Source: Phormidium willei BDU 130791
Lineage (GTDB): Bacteria; Cyanobacteriota; Cyanobacteriia; Cyanobacteriales; Geitlerinemataceae
Assembly (NCBI GenBank): GCA_001637315.1
Contig: LSZA01000014.1
Span: forward strand, 1-54,563
DNA: 54,563 bases
Reading direction: 5' to 3'
The position numbers and the translations under genes were made by a program. The notes beneath the pieces were generated by a model that was not told the DNA's origin, ran no database searches, and saw only the letters and a list, made by a program, of their open reading frames with translations. Below, one piece after another: positions 43,984 to 53,100 of the stretch. Numbering within the stretch: the first letter of the stretch is position 1; each line of letters starts with the position of its first letter.

Positions 43984-44604
43984 TTTGTAACCCTGAATAA
44001 TCTGTAAACTCCCTCCAGCATGGAGTTGCCGATCGCAACGCTGAAAGCCTACAGCTGAGAGTAATCCTGGTAGATCAGTCTCCAGGAATGTCCAAGCGGT
44101 TTCGGTTTCAAATACCCAGAAAAAGGGCGCAAGTCCTAGCCAAAGGAGTGGATTGGTGGGCCGATGAAAGTCGGCGATCGCAAAGACTCCTCCCGGTTTC
44201 AGGACTCGGAAAACCTGCCAGATAATTCGATTGAGGGTTTCCGGGTTCATTTCATGCAAGGCGGCACTGGTATGCACCAAGTCAAAGTGATTATCCTCAA
44301 AGGGAAGTTCCTGGGCAAAGGCTTCGATATACTCAGCCTGGGGAACGTTCTGTTGAGCGCGTTCTATCGAGCGTGGTGAGGCATCTAAACCAATGACTTG
44401 GTTGGAACGTTCGACTAAATATCGGGTGGTTTGTCCACTGCCACAACAGAGATCTAAAATCAGACTGTCGGACCTGATGTCCAAATTGGTTAGGGCTAAA
44501 GTCCGGAAGCGATCTTCTCCACCGACGCTGAGTGCGGCGGTTCGCGAGATACTGTCATAAAGCCATTGATAGCGGTAACTGAGATCACGTAGAAATGTTG
44601 CCAT
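43981..44604 (-). CDS. Class I SAM-dependent methyltransferase
   Basis: A 207-residue Methyltransf_11-type enzyme. ILDLCCGSGQTTRYL is the SAM-binding motif I, VIGLDASPRSIERAQ motif post-I, FDLVHTSAALHEM motif II-like and VLKPGGVFAIADFH motif III. The acceptor is unknown; the LPFEDNHFDLVH pattern resembles UbiE/MenG and other small-molecule methyltransferases. ATG at 44604. Convergent with the duplicated exported protein. Confidence 0.88.
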   Translation of the reverse strand: MATFLRDLSYRYQWLYDSISRTAALSVGGEDRFRTLALTNLDIRSDSLILDLCCGSGQTTRYLVERSNQVIGLDASPRSIERAQQNVPQAEYIEAFAQELPFEDNHFDLVHTSAALHEMNPETLNRIIWQVFRVLKPGGVFAIADFHRPTNPLLWLGLAPFFWVFETETAWTFLETDLPGLLSAVGFQRCDRQLHAGGSLQIIQGYK

Positions 44605-44747
44605 GTGCTTTACCTATCTTTTAAAATTGCTTAAAAGCCTAATATATCTGGGTTTAATTCACAACAATGTCTAGCTTGAAAACCTATGTTTTTAAATAGA
44701 TTAAACGATTAGCAAGATATCAAAAAAATCTAAAAAAATGTGATATT

Positions 44748-45182
44748 GTGAATATTTCTCAACGAGATTTCTCAATGGGAGTGCAATGGGGATCGGTGTT
44801 TTTAGTCGTATTTTTACTCTTGGGATATCATACGTTAATTAGTCTCTTACTCGCGAGCGCGGGGGGCATTGCGGCTGGAACAGTCACCTCCGCTTGGAGC
44901 GATCGCCGTCTCCCGGAGAATCCCCCACCCCAGTTTCCCACAGATGCCTTTCGTCGCTTCGGCACGGAAGAACCCCCTCACCACCTGCAAGAGTTGGCCC
45001 AACGTCAGGCTCGCTACCATCACCAGCGACAAGTGATCCATCGAGGTCGTCCCTCGCCGCTGTGGGAGGTGTTTCTAGCCCGCTTAGGGGTGATTCAACG
45101 CTGGGATTTTGGCTCCGGGGCCAAGTCCTCTAAATCGGATGAGGCAGAAGACTCGCCAGACTCAGAAGCGGACAACAACTGA
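44748..45182 (+). CDS. Membrane protein of unknown function with acidic tail
   Basis: A 144-residue protein. One or two hydrophobic segments near the start (VFLVVFLLLGYHTLISLLLASAG in two halves) are followed by a polar region rich in His, Gln and Arg and a Ser/Glu/Asp tail. GTG start at 44748 without a clear ribosome site. The last 88 bases overlap the phosphoribosyltransferase gene on the other strand. I recognise no named family. Confidence 0.6.
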   Translation: MNISQRDFSMGVQWGSVFLVVFLLLGYHTLISLLLASAGGIAAGTVTSAWSDRRLPENPPPQFPTDAFRRFGTEEPPHHLQELAQRQARYHHQRQVIHRGRPSPLWEVFLARLGVIQRWDFGSGAKSSKSDEAEDSPDSEADNN

Positions 45183-45802
45183 CAGACATCCTCGTCGCGG
45201 GTGGGGGAAAAGTCCTCATACCACAGTCCTAAATAGCGGAAGGGATGGGGGGTGGCCCCACAGATGACCTCATCGACATGATGACGCAGCTCCTGGCAAA
45301 TTGAGGGGGCCGCGAGGGGAACGGCGACAATTAACGCTCGGGGCGCTTGAGCGCGTATACTGGCGATCGCCGCCAACATGGTCGCCCCCGTGGCCACGCC
45401 GTCATCGACTAAAATGACCGTGCGATCGCGAATCACCGGCGCTGGACGATCACCCCGATATCGTTGTTCTCGACGCTGTAACTCCCGGCGTTCTTGGGCC
45501 ACCACCTCAGCGAAGGCGTCCGGAGAAATCTGGCAACGCTCTAAGACAAAACGGTTTTGGCTGATTTCATCCCCTGAAGCAATGGCCCCCATCGCTAACT
45601 CAGGATTGCCCGGAACCCCCAGTTTACGCACTAAGCAAACATCTAGGGGAGCCTTGAGAACCTCAGCAATGACCGCCGCCACCGGTACACCCCCCCGAGG
45701 AAGTCCCAAGATCAGCACATCTTGGCGTTGACGATAGGCCGTCAACTGTTTGGCCAATTCTTGTCCAGCTTCGGTGCGATCGCGAAAAATTGGAGTCGTC
45801 AT
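45095..45802 (-). CDS. Phosphoribosyltransferase family protein
   Basis: A 235-residue type I PRTase. RTVILVDDGVATGATMLAA is the PRPP-binding loop; LILGLPRGGVPVAAVIAE and CLVRKLGVPGNPELAMGAIA are typical of the family found in cyanobacteria and alone or fused to hydrolases elsewhere. The substrate base is unknown. ATG at 45802 has GAGGAGG five bases before. A 30-residue Ser/Glu tail (SASESGESSASSDLEDLA) has been added beyond the fold, in the part that overlaps the membrane-protein gene. Confidence 0.88.
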   Translation of the reverse strand: MTTPIFRDRTEAGQELAKQLTAYRQRQDVLILGLPRGGVPVAAVIAEVLKAPLDVCLVRKLGVPGNPELAMGAIASGDEISQNRFVLERCQISPDAFAEVVAQERRELQRREQRYRGDRPAPVIRDRTVILVDDGVATGATMLAAIASIRAQAPRALIVAVPLAAPSICQELRHHVDEVICGATPHPFRYLGLWYEDFSPTRDEDVCQLLSASESGESSASSDLEDLAPEPKSQR

Positions 45803-46035
45803 CGAGGCCTCCTCGGTAATAGCAACGTAGAGACCCCCAACTGGGGGCTGGTGTGAGTGGCTTATAACTGTCAGGAAAACGACATATTGTCCTAAAAGGC
45901 TGATAATTCTGAGTTTCCCACATCTATTCCCACATTTAAAGGATAGCGAAACGGTACAGTAGTCCTAGCCCAATTCAGGTCTATTCTTGAACCTGATTCC
46001 CTGTCCTGAGAGTTTGCAACCGGAGCTTAGGAACC

Positions 46036-47415
46036 TTGACCCACTCTTCTCCCACTCATCACCTCCTTGAGGCCGCAAAACATGGCGATCTTGACCATGT
46101 CGAGCGCTGTCTGAGTCAGAACGCGGATCCCAATGTTGGCGATCGCCACGGAACTACCCCCCTGATGTTCGCCGCCGCTCAGGGCGCGGTGAGGCTCATA
46201 CAAGTCCTGATTCAAGCCGGGGCTGATGTCAATCAACAACGGCAAACCTTTGGCGTCTCAGCCTTGATGCTGGCCGCGGCCAATCACCAACGAGAAGCCG
46301 TGATGGCTCTGCTTGAAGCGAAGGCTGATGTGAATCTCTGTAATGAAGATGGCAGCACGGCTCTCATGGCGGCGGTTCTCAAAGGCGACACGGTGATCAC
46401 GAATCTGCTCCTAGAGGCGGGAGCGGCCGTCAATGGTCGGGATCAGCAGGGGGATACTCCCCTCAACTTGGCGCTACAGCAGAATTATCCGCCTCTCGTT
46501 GAAACGTTGCTCAAAGTTGGGGCCGATGCGAATACGCTCAGCCCCAAGGGGACACCTCTGCTCGCTCAAGCGGCTGAACAAGGGTATGAGGCTATTGTGC
46601 AACGGCTGCTCGAGGCGGGAGCGACTGTGGATGCGTCGGGGGAGGATGGGGTGACGGCCTTGACTCTGGCGACAGAAGCTGGCCACGGCTCAATTGTGCA
46701 ACGGTTACTGCACGCTGGAGCGGATCCTAACGCCAGTAATCCCGATGGGAGTACGCCGTTGATGGTGGCGGCGGCTACTAATGATTGTGCGATCGCCCAA
46801 CTGCTGTTAGATGCTGGTGCTAATTGTGAGGCGGAGGATGCTGAAGGGGAAACGGCTCTCAATTGGGCGGTGGTGGAGGGACAAATTGAGATGGTGGATC
46901 TACTGTTGGAACGCGGGGCCATCGCCAACCGCGTCAACCGCCTCGGGGATACTCCTCTGTTTGTGGCCGTCTTGCAACAGCAACCGGCTTTAGCACAACG
47001 ACTCCTGGCGGCGGGAGCGGATGTGAATGGGGGTCCCCCGGATGACTCGCCCCTTTTGGTGGCCACGGCACAACAAAATGTAGAGATGGTGCGTCTGCTT
47101 CTCGATGCCGGGGGCGATCGCCTCACTCGGGACAGTCAGGGGCAAACCCCTCTACATTGGGCCGCCCGTTACAATAAGAACGACCTCCTGGAGTTGCTCT
47201 TGCAGGGGGCATCAGACTGTGATCCCCGCGATAAAACCGGCTCGACTCCCTTGATGTGGGCGGCCCATTTTGGCCATCTGGCAGCGATGCGATCGCTCCT
47301 AGCGGCCGGGGCCGATCCGAGCCTCAAAAACAACGGTGGCCATACGGCTCTCTCCATTGCCGAGTACAATCACAATCAGGGCGCTGTCCAACTGCTAAAA
47401 CATCCCCCCGCCTAA
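46036..47415 (+). CDS. Ankyrin repeat protein
   Basis: A 459-residue protein made of fourteen ankyrin repeats of 33 residues and nothing else: each follows GxTPLxxAAxxGxxxxVxxLLxAGADxN, for example GTTPLMFAAAQG and GSTPLMWAAHFGHL. No signal peptide or membrane helix. A protein-binding scaffold is likely; the partner is unknown. The start is TTG at 46036 with AGGA a few bases before it; no ATG fits the first repeat. Confidence 0.93.
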   Translation: MTHSSPTHHLLEAAKHGDLDHVERCLSQNADPNVGDRHGTTPLMFAAAQGAVRLIQVLIQAGADVNQQRQTFGVSALMLAAANHQREAVMALLEAKADVNLCNEDGSTALMAAVLKGDTVITNLLLEAGAAVNGRDQQGDTPLNLALQQNYPPLVETLLKVGADANTLSPKGTPLLAQAAEQGYEAIVQRLLEAGATVDASGEDGVTALTLATEAGHGSIVQRLLHAGADPNASNPDGSTPLMVAAATNDCAIAQLLLDAGANCEAEDAEGETALNWAVVEGQIEMVDLLLERGAIANRVNRLGDTPLFVAVLQQQPALAQRLLAAGADVNGGPPDDSPLLVATAQQNVEMVRLLLDAGGDRLTRDSQGQTPLHWAARYNKNDLLELLLQGASDCDPRDKTGSTPLMWAAHFGHLAAMRSLLAAGADPSLKNNGGHTALSIAEYNHNQGAVQLLKHPPA

Positions 47416-47430
47416 GGCCGTCCCGTTTGC

Positions 47431-47463
47431 CTGTTCCCTGTTCCCTGTTCCCTATTCCCTGTT
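47431..47463. repeat. CTGTTCC heptamer array at a start codon
   Basis: Three CTGTTCC units, one CTATTCC and a partial unit run right into the ATG at 47464. Apart from unit number it equals the array at 15-42. The spacer between the ankyrin and permease genes consists mainly of it. Confidence 0.88.
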
Positions 47464-48576
47464 ATGACCAAGCGATTGATTTCGCTATCGTTTCCGAACA
47501 TCATTGTCATCACCACCGTTGTGGTTGGCCTATTTATTCTCTGGCAACTACAAAGCTTGGTGCTGATTCTGATGATTTCAGTGGTGTTAGCCGCCTCCAT
47601 CGCCCCAGTGGTGGATATGAGTGAGCGTATGCTACGGCTACCACGCTGGTTAGCGACAATTTTTACTTATGTCAGCTTGATTTCTGTGTTGACGGGGGTG
47701 GTTCTGATTATTGGCCCGTCGGTGTTTGAGCAGATTGAGCGTTTAGTCCGACAATTACCGAAACTCTCAGAAGATGTCCTGTCGGCCCTGGAAATGACGG
47801 TGATGCGTTTGACAGATGCGCGGCCGGAATTGGTGTTGGAATTGTTTGATACTCAATCGATTACTCGCTGGCTGATTGGCTCGTCTCAGCAACTGGTGTT
47901 ACGCTCCTATAGCATTACGCGCGGGATTCTCGGGGCGGCGTTTAGTTTGATTCTGTCTCTGTTTATTTCCGGTTATATGGTGGCTGATAGTCGCAAGTTG
48001 ATTCACAGTATTGTGCAACTGTTCCCTCAACCCTGGGAAGACCGACTCGCAGACCAATCGAAGGTGGTCGGGCAACGGATGGGGGGCTATATTCGCGGCC
48101 GGGTGTTGGTTTCGATTATTTTGGCCATCGCCACCTCAACGGTTTTGACAATTTTGGGCCTGAGAGATTTTGCCTTGGGGTTAGGGGCGATCGCCGGTGT
48201 CACCAATTTGATTCCCTTTGTCGGTCCGATTTTGGGGGCGATTCCGGCCCTGATTGTGGCGATCGCTCAAGGAGGATGGATTGTGTTATGGGTGTTACTG
48301 CTATTTGTGATTATCCAAAATCTAGAAACCTATGTCCTCGATCCCTTGCTTGTCGGCAATTCCGTTGGGGTTCATCCTCTGTTTCAACTTCTCTGTGTCC
48401 TCGGTGGGGCGCAAGTTTTGGGAATTATCGGGGCGTTGATTGTTCCCCCTTGGTTTGCTGGGGCCTCGGCCCTGGTGGAAAATCTCTATCTGCGTCCGAA
48501 ACGTATTGCAGAGGCTCAAAGTCAAAGTGCGGCGATCGCCGTCTCGGCCTCCCCCGTCCCCAGTCAACGGTCGTGA
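47464..48576 (+). CDS. AI-2E family transporter (permease)
   Basis: A 370-residue membrane protein with about eight helices. IIVITTVVVGLFILWQLQ and ISVVLAASIAPVVDM start it; the C-terminal half carries GYIRGRVLVSIILAI, ITNLIPFVGPILGA-like AGVTNLIPFVGPIL and the DPLLVGNSVGVHPL motif, all typical of the AI-2E/UPF0118 family. Members export small molecules or act as Na+/H+ antiporters; substrate unknown. The start abuts heptamer repeats without a Shine-Dalgarno. The stop TGA (48574-48576) is at the very end of the tnpB element, so the native C-terminus may have been replaced. Confidence 0.9.
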   Translation: MTKRLISLSFPNIIVITTVVVGLFILWQLQSLVLILMISVVLAASIAPVVDMSERMLRLPRWLATIFTYVSLISVLTGVVLIIGPSVFEQIERLVRQLPKLSEDVLSALEMTVMRLTDARPELVLELFDTQSITRWLIGSSQQLVLRSYSITRGILGAAFSLILSLFISGYMVADSRKLIHSIVQLFPQPWEDRLADQSKVVGQRMGGYIRGRVLVSIILAIATSTVLTILGLRDFALGLGAIAGVTNLIPFVGPILGAIPALIVAIAQGGWIVLWVLLLFVIIQNLETYVLDPLLVGNSVGVHPLFQLLCVLGGAQVLGIIGALIVPPWFAGASALVENLYLRPKRIAEAQSQSAAIAVSASPVPSQRS

Positions 48577-48720
48577 CATCCTCCCGACGCTAACCCTTAC
48601 GGGTATAGCACGGGCTTCCCTTCCTCGCGGTTGGGGCTTCCTGCTTCTAATCGCTAACGCGAACGCTTCGCGAACGGGGTTCCCAGGCAACCTTCCTCCG
48701 CAGGCAGTCTCACCGACTGT
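48574..48720 (-). ncRNA. Probable omega RNA region of tnpB
   Basis: TnpB proteins use an RNA transcribed from the 3' part of tnpB and the right end, whose last bases outside the element form the guide. Here that region includes the hairpin at 48581-48617 and a perfect stem CGCGAA-CGC-TTCGCG (48658-48672). The guide would be read from the minus strand just below 48574, that is from the 3' end of the AI-2E gene. Inferred by position and structure. Confidence 0.45.
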
Positions 48721-49868
48721 CCATCGGCTACAAAGGCAAGACCACGTTGCACTACCACTTGAGCGGCGGCAACATCTCGGTCAGTCGTATATCCACATTC
48801 ATGGCAATGATGCACTCGTTCGCTGAGTTCCTTTTTCCCGGTCTGCGCTCCGCACTGAGGGCAAGTTTGACTTGTTCGATTGGGGTCAACCTGCGCGAAG
48901 TAGACACCCCGCTTCCAGCACACCCACTTGAGGATTTCTAGGAAGCTACCCCAGGCGGCATCCAAACAATGTTTTGCCAGCATCCCGCGACGGGTTGCTT
49001 TGAGGTTCAAATCCTCAGCGAAAATCATCCCGGCGTTATCGCAAAGCTTGTGAGCCGTCAGAAAGTGGAACTCACGCCGAACGTTGTAAATGTGTTCATG
49101 CAGTTGGCGAATCTTGGCTTGAATCTTCCGGTAGTTAGCAGAACCCTTTTTCTTATTTCTCAATTGGCGTTGCAGCCATCGAAGCTTGCTTTGCAAATTC
49201 ACGAAAAAGCGAGGACGTTCTACCAATTCACCCGTCGATACAGCTAGGAACTTTTCCAACCCCAAATCTATGCCAATGGGTTCACCATGAGGCATGACAT
49301 CGGGAACGGAAATATCCGCTTGCAGAATCAACTGCGCGTACCATCCAGACGGCTTGAAGACGATCCGAACTTGCTTGACCTCAAACCCATCTGGAATGGG
49401 TCGATGCAGGTTGATAGGCATCGCTCCAACTTTCGGCAGTTTGATTTCAAATCCGTTGACTGGATTCGATTTGAACTGCGGGAAGACAAACGAACGATAC
49501 TGACCCAACTTTTTGAAGCGAGGAAATCCGAATCCTCTTTCGGTGTAGAACTTGAACGACTTATCCAGTCGTTTCAGGGCATCTTGCAAGACTTGAGAAT
49601 GAACCGCTTTGAGTTCTGGAATCCTCTTTTTCGCTTCAGTCAGCGCATTCTGTTGTTTGTAGTAGTCGGGATAGGGCACGTCAGCAGGGATGATGTATTC
49701 CTGCCTAATACTGCAAGCATTGACCGGACATTTACGCGAGTTCATCCAGTCTTTACGCTCTGCCAAGGCGTAGTTATACACGCGACGACATTGCTCCAAC
49801 CAGTCAAGCATTTGTGCTTCTTGGTCAAGTCCTGGATAAATTCGATAGCTGTAGGTCAAGTTCAACAT
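48654..49868 (-). CDS. tnpB: TnpB, RNA-guided endonuclease (IS200/IS605 family)
   Basis: A 404-residue OrfB-type protein. LNLTYSYRIYPGLDQEAQML begins it, with the N-terminal helix-turn-helix after. The RuvC-like triad is intact: Asp in PIGIDLGLEKF, Glu in IFAEDLNLKAT and Asp in YTTDRDVAAAQV. The zinc finger between the last two has CPQCGA and CHECGYT. So the protein should be catalytically able to cut DNA with its omega RNA, next to a transposon-linked target motif. The length is standard and no frame is broken. ATG at 49868. Confidence 0.95.
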   Translation of the reverse strand: MLNLTYSYRIYPGLDQEAQMLDWLEQCRRVYNYALAERKDWMNSRKCPVNACSIRQEYIIPADVPYPDYYKQQNALTEAKKRIPELKAVHSQVLQDALKRLDKSFKFYTERGFGFPRFKKLGQYRSFVFPQFKSNPVNGFEIKLPKVGAMPINLHRPIPDGFEVKQVRIVFKPSGWYAQLILQADISVPDVMPHGEPIGIDLGLEKFLAVSTGELVERPRFFVNLQSKLRWLQRQLRNKKKGSANYRKIQAKIRQLHEHIYNVRREFHFLTAHKLCDNAGMIFAEDLNLKATRRGMLAKHCLDAAWGSFLEILKWVCWKRGVYFAQVDPNRTSQTCPQCGAQTGKKELSERVHHCHECGYTTDRDVAAAQVVVQRGLAFVADGQSVRLPAEEGCLGTPFAKRSR

Positions 49869-49967
49869 GGCTACATTCTAACAGATTTACACCTTTTGTT
49901 AGAAGCGATAGATAGTGTATCGATTTTCGGGGCATTGAACCCCTCAATCGACGCGGGGAGTCCATGT

Positions 49968-50004
49968 CTCCCGACGCTGACCTTGCAGGTACATCGCGGG
50001 ACTT
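49968..50004. repeat. Left-end hairpin of tnpB element
   Basis: Starts CTCCCGACGCT like the right-end copy at 48581-48617. Outer stem CCCG/CGGG and inner stem ACCT/AGGT with a 3-base loop; in the right end the inner stem is ACCC/GGGT. Both bases of the differing pair have changed, so pairing is kept. Confidence 0.7.
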
Positions 50005-50102
50005 ATAGCTCCGGTGAACCCCTCAAAAGTTAAGACGGATGTTCGGGTGCGTGGGGAACTGCGCGATCGCCTCCAAGCTTTGTTTGCTAAACTCTGACGT
50101 TG

Positions 50103-53100
50103 TTAAGATGCAATGTCTTGCCGTTCTGGGGCGATCGCGCCAAGTTGAGCGAGATTTCGCCGTTGGGCAACTGTCAACCCGGTGGCATCTGTTAGATCCA
50201 GATTTTGACACAAACGCGGTGCTGTCAGGGTTTGACCGTTTGGCGTCTCGCCGAGCGTCCAAATGCGAATGGTTTCATCTTCCCCTGCGGACATTAACTC
50301 GGTTCCACAGGGAGAAAACGCCATGGTCCAAATGGGTTTGCTATGTCCCGACAAGACGCGATCACAGGTTCCCCGAGACAAGTTCCAGAGTTCCACTTTG
50401 GCATTATCGCCCCCACAAGCCAACCATTGACCGCTCGCATCGATGGTTAAAGCCCGAATTCGAGATTTTTGAGGACGTTGCCAAGTCTGTAAACAACGCC
50501 CTGATGTAAGATCCCACAGCTTTAATTCTCCTTCATCGTCACCGCTGACCAATTTTTGACCGTCTGGAGTCCGGGCGATCGCGCGCACGTTTCCGGCGTC
50601 TAACTGCAACAGGGGTTTGGGGAGCGGATCTTCTCCCGATCCCGAGGGTAAGGCAAATACTTGAATCCCCTGTTGTTCTGTCGCGGCGATGAGTCGTTGC
50701 GTGCGATCGCACCACAGCATCGACCATAGCCAATGTTCTTGTAAATGCCAGGTTTGCGTGCAATGCCCTGTGGCTAAATTCCAACGCTTAATGCTGCGAT
50801 CGTCGCTGCCTGTCAATAAGGTTTTATCGCTCAGAAAAACTGCAAACCACGTCCAATCTTTATGTCCGCGCAAGACGCGCAAACAGTTTCCGCTATCGAG
50901 ATCCCAAAGCCGTACCGTGCAATCGTGGCTGCAACTTGCCAAAGTTCGACGGTCGGGACTTAATACTAGGTGTCGAACCCGGGCTTGATGACCAACTAGG
51001 GCTTGGACGGGGCGATTATCGTCTCGCGTCCAGTAACGAATGACACCATCATCGCCGCTGCTCAAAAACTGTAATTTATTGTCTAATGCCAGGACTGTCC
51101 AAACCCGATAGGTATAACCATGAAAGGCGCGATCGGTTTGACCAGTGAGATAGTCCCATAACACGATGCCACGATCGTCACTGCCTGCCGCTAGCCGTCG
51201 ACCATCTGCGGCAAAAGCTAGCGATCGCACCCGACCGACATCTTCGACTAAAACACGTAATCGTTCTCCAGTTTCCACATCCCAAATTGCAATCGTGCGA
51301 TCACTCGATCCGGTTGCCAACCAACGACTGTCTGGACTAAACGCCACCGACCAAACACATTTAGTATGGCCTTCTAGTACATGAGTGAGTTCGGCAATAC
51401 CCTGATTTAAAGCGTATAATCGCACCCGACAGTCAAGATCTTCGCTTCCGGTCACAATCCAGCGTCCGTCAGGACTCATACCGATGGAACGTGCGCGATG
51501 ATCGTCATAGATTCCCTTAGCAACTGGTTTTCCGGTTTGTCGATCCCACCGCCATAATTCTTGAGCGGGCATTGAAGCTGATATTACGTGACGGCCGTCC
51601 GGTTCGGCTGCCACGTAGCGAACCCAACCATACTGGCCTTCCCAGATTTGTTCGAGGCAACCGTTACAGAAATTCCAGAGTATGACTTTCCCATCATCTC
51701 CAGAACTCACGAGGTAAGGTGTGTTGGGTAGCCAGGAAATCGACCACACTTCTTGAGTGTGTCCAGTGAGGGTGTGGCAGTGTTCTAGAGTTTGCTGATT
51801 GGTCAGTTGCCAAACTCGAACCGACATATCACCACTGCCGCTGGCAAGATAGTGTCCGTCTGGACTGAACGCTAAACAGCGAATCCAACTACTATGAGCG
51901 TTGCTCACTGTATCGACTAAGGCTCCTGTTTCGAGGTTCCACAGCCGTAAGCTGGTACTATCATCCCCAGTGGCGAACAGTTTTCCATCGGGACTAAAAG
52001 CAAAACATAGCGCACTGTCAATCGCTTGAGGAAAAAGACAATCACTGATGTGAGCGCGACGCAGGTTAATCTCGCTGAGATCGGATTCGCTCCAATAAAC
52101 TTGACGGATATTGAGTTGCGAGAAATTCGCTCCGACTAGAGAAGTCTCTGACACGCGCAATAGATTAATAAGGTTCCCAGCAGCATAGCTATAAGGCGGT
52201 AGGTTGACGTGACGCAGCCGCTCGATCCAGTGATGGAGACGCTCGACGACGGCAGCCCGATCGCCGAATGCTTCAATGAGAGCGTCGAGGAGCGGCTGAG
52301 CGATCGCCCGTTCTTGAGCTAAGCGGACGTAGCGAGGCGCTTGGGCTTTGAGTAGAGCATGGGTTGAGAGAAGTTTTTCTGACTCGCCAAGAGTTTCTAA
52401 GTTATCGGGATCGCCACGCAGAATCTTGACAAAGCGTTCGATGAGTTTTTCTAGGGTATATTCTGCGATCGCGTTTTGTAAGGTATAGGTGCGATCGCTC
52501 TGTACGCGCTCGATGAGAGATTTCGAGCGGAGTTGAGCCAAGGCGTGCAAGGGATTGACGCGATGAGGCAAGGTGAGATCGGCTTGAAGTTGTTCGAGGG
52601 TTACAGGTTCTCGCTCGATGGCTAACCAATCGAGAATTTGTCGTTCGGTATCAGACAAACGCTGGAAATGTTCGTCGAGGAGGTGTTGGAAGTCGGGGAG
52701 GGTTCCAGTCGTGGGTGTAATTTCAAAGAAGTCGGCAATGGAGCCGTCAAAGACGAGTCTGATATAACTTGAGGCAATTTGTAGGGCTTTGGGGTTGCCG
52801 CGATAGTAGTCAATCAGGCGATCGCACTCGGCATCTGTTCCTACAGCCTGACGTTCGCGGAGAATTTGTCGAGCATCACGTTGTAAGCCACTTAGGGGGA
52901 AATTGATGATGGGGAAGTCGTGACTGAGTCGCTCGAAGACTGTGGGAAGTTCGCGACTGGTGAGTAGAATACAACTCTGATGGGGTTGACGGGCAATACG
53001 TTCAAAAAATTCAGCATAGGCTTCGTAACCGGGACGAAATTCTCCGGTTAACCGCTTAGGTTGCAGGAGCGACTCAGCATTGTCGAGAACCAGCAAGCAG

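Larger units (their letters stand above)
48574..50026 (-). mobile_element. IS200/IS605-type element carrying tnpB only
   Basis: A solitary tnpB (48654-49868) lies between two similar, same-orientation segments of 37 bases: 48581-48617 (right end) and 49968-50004 (left end). Both fold as a two-step hairpin. Ends of this kind, not inverted repeats, characterise IS200/IS605 elements, which move as single strands. The outer right border is put at TGACATCC (48574), a motif repeated at the second element. The left border is uncertain; a 12-base direct repeat TGAACCCCTCAA occurs at 49936-49947 and 50015-50026. No tnpA is present, so movement needs a TnpA from elsewhere. Confidence 0.75.

Noticed and set aside
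49287..50033. A 248-residue plus-strand frame across the tnpB element.
   Set aside because: It runs antisense to tnpB and through the left-end hairpin; TnpB with its intact catalytic motifs explains this DNA.
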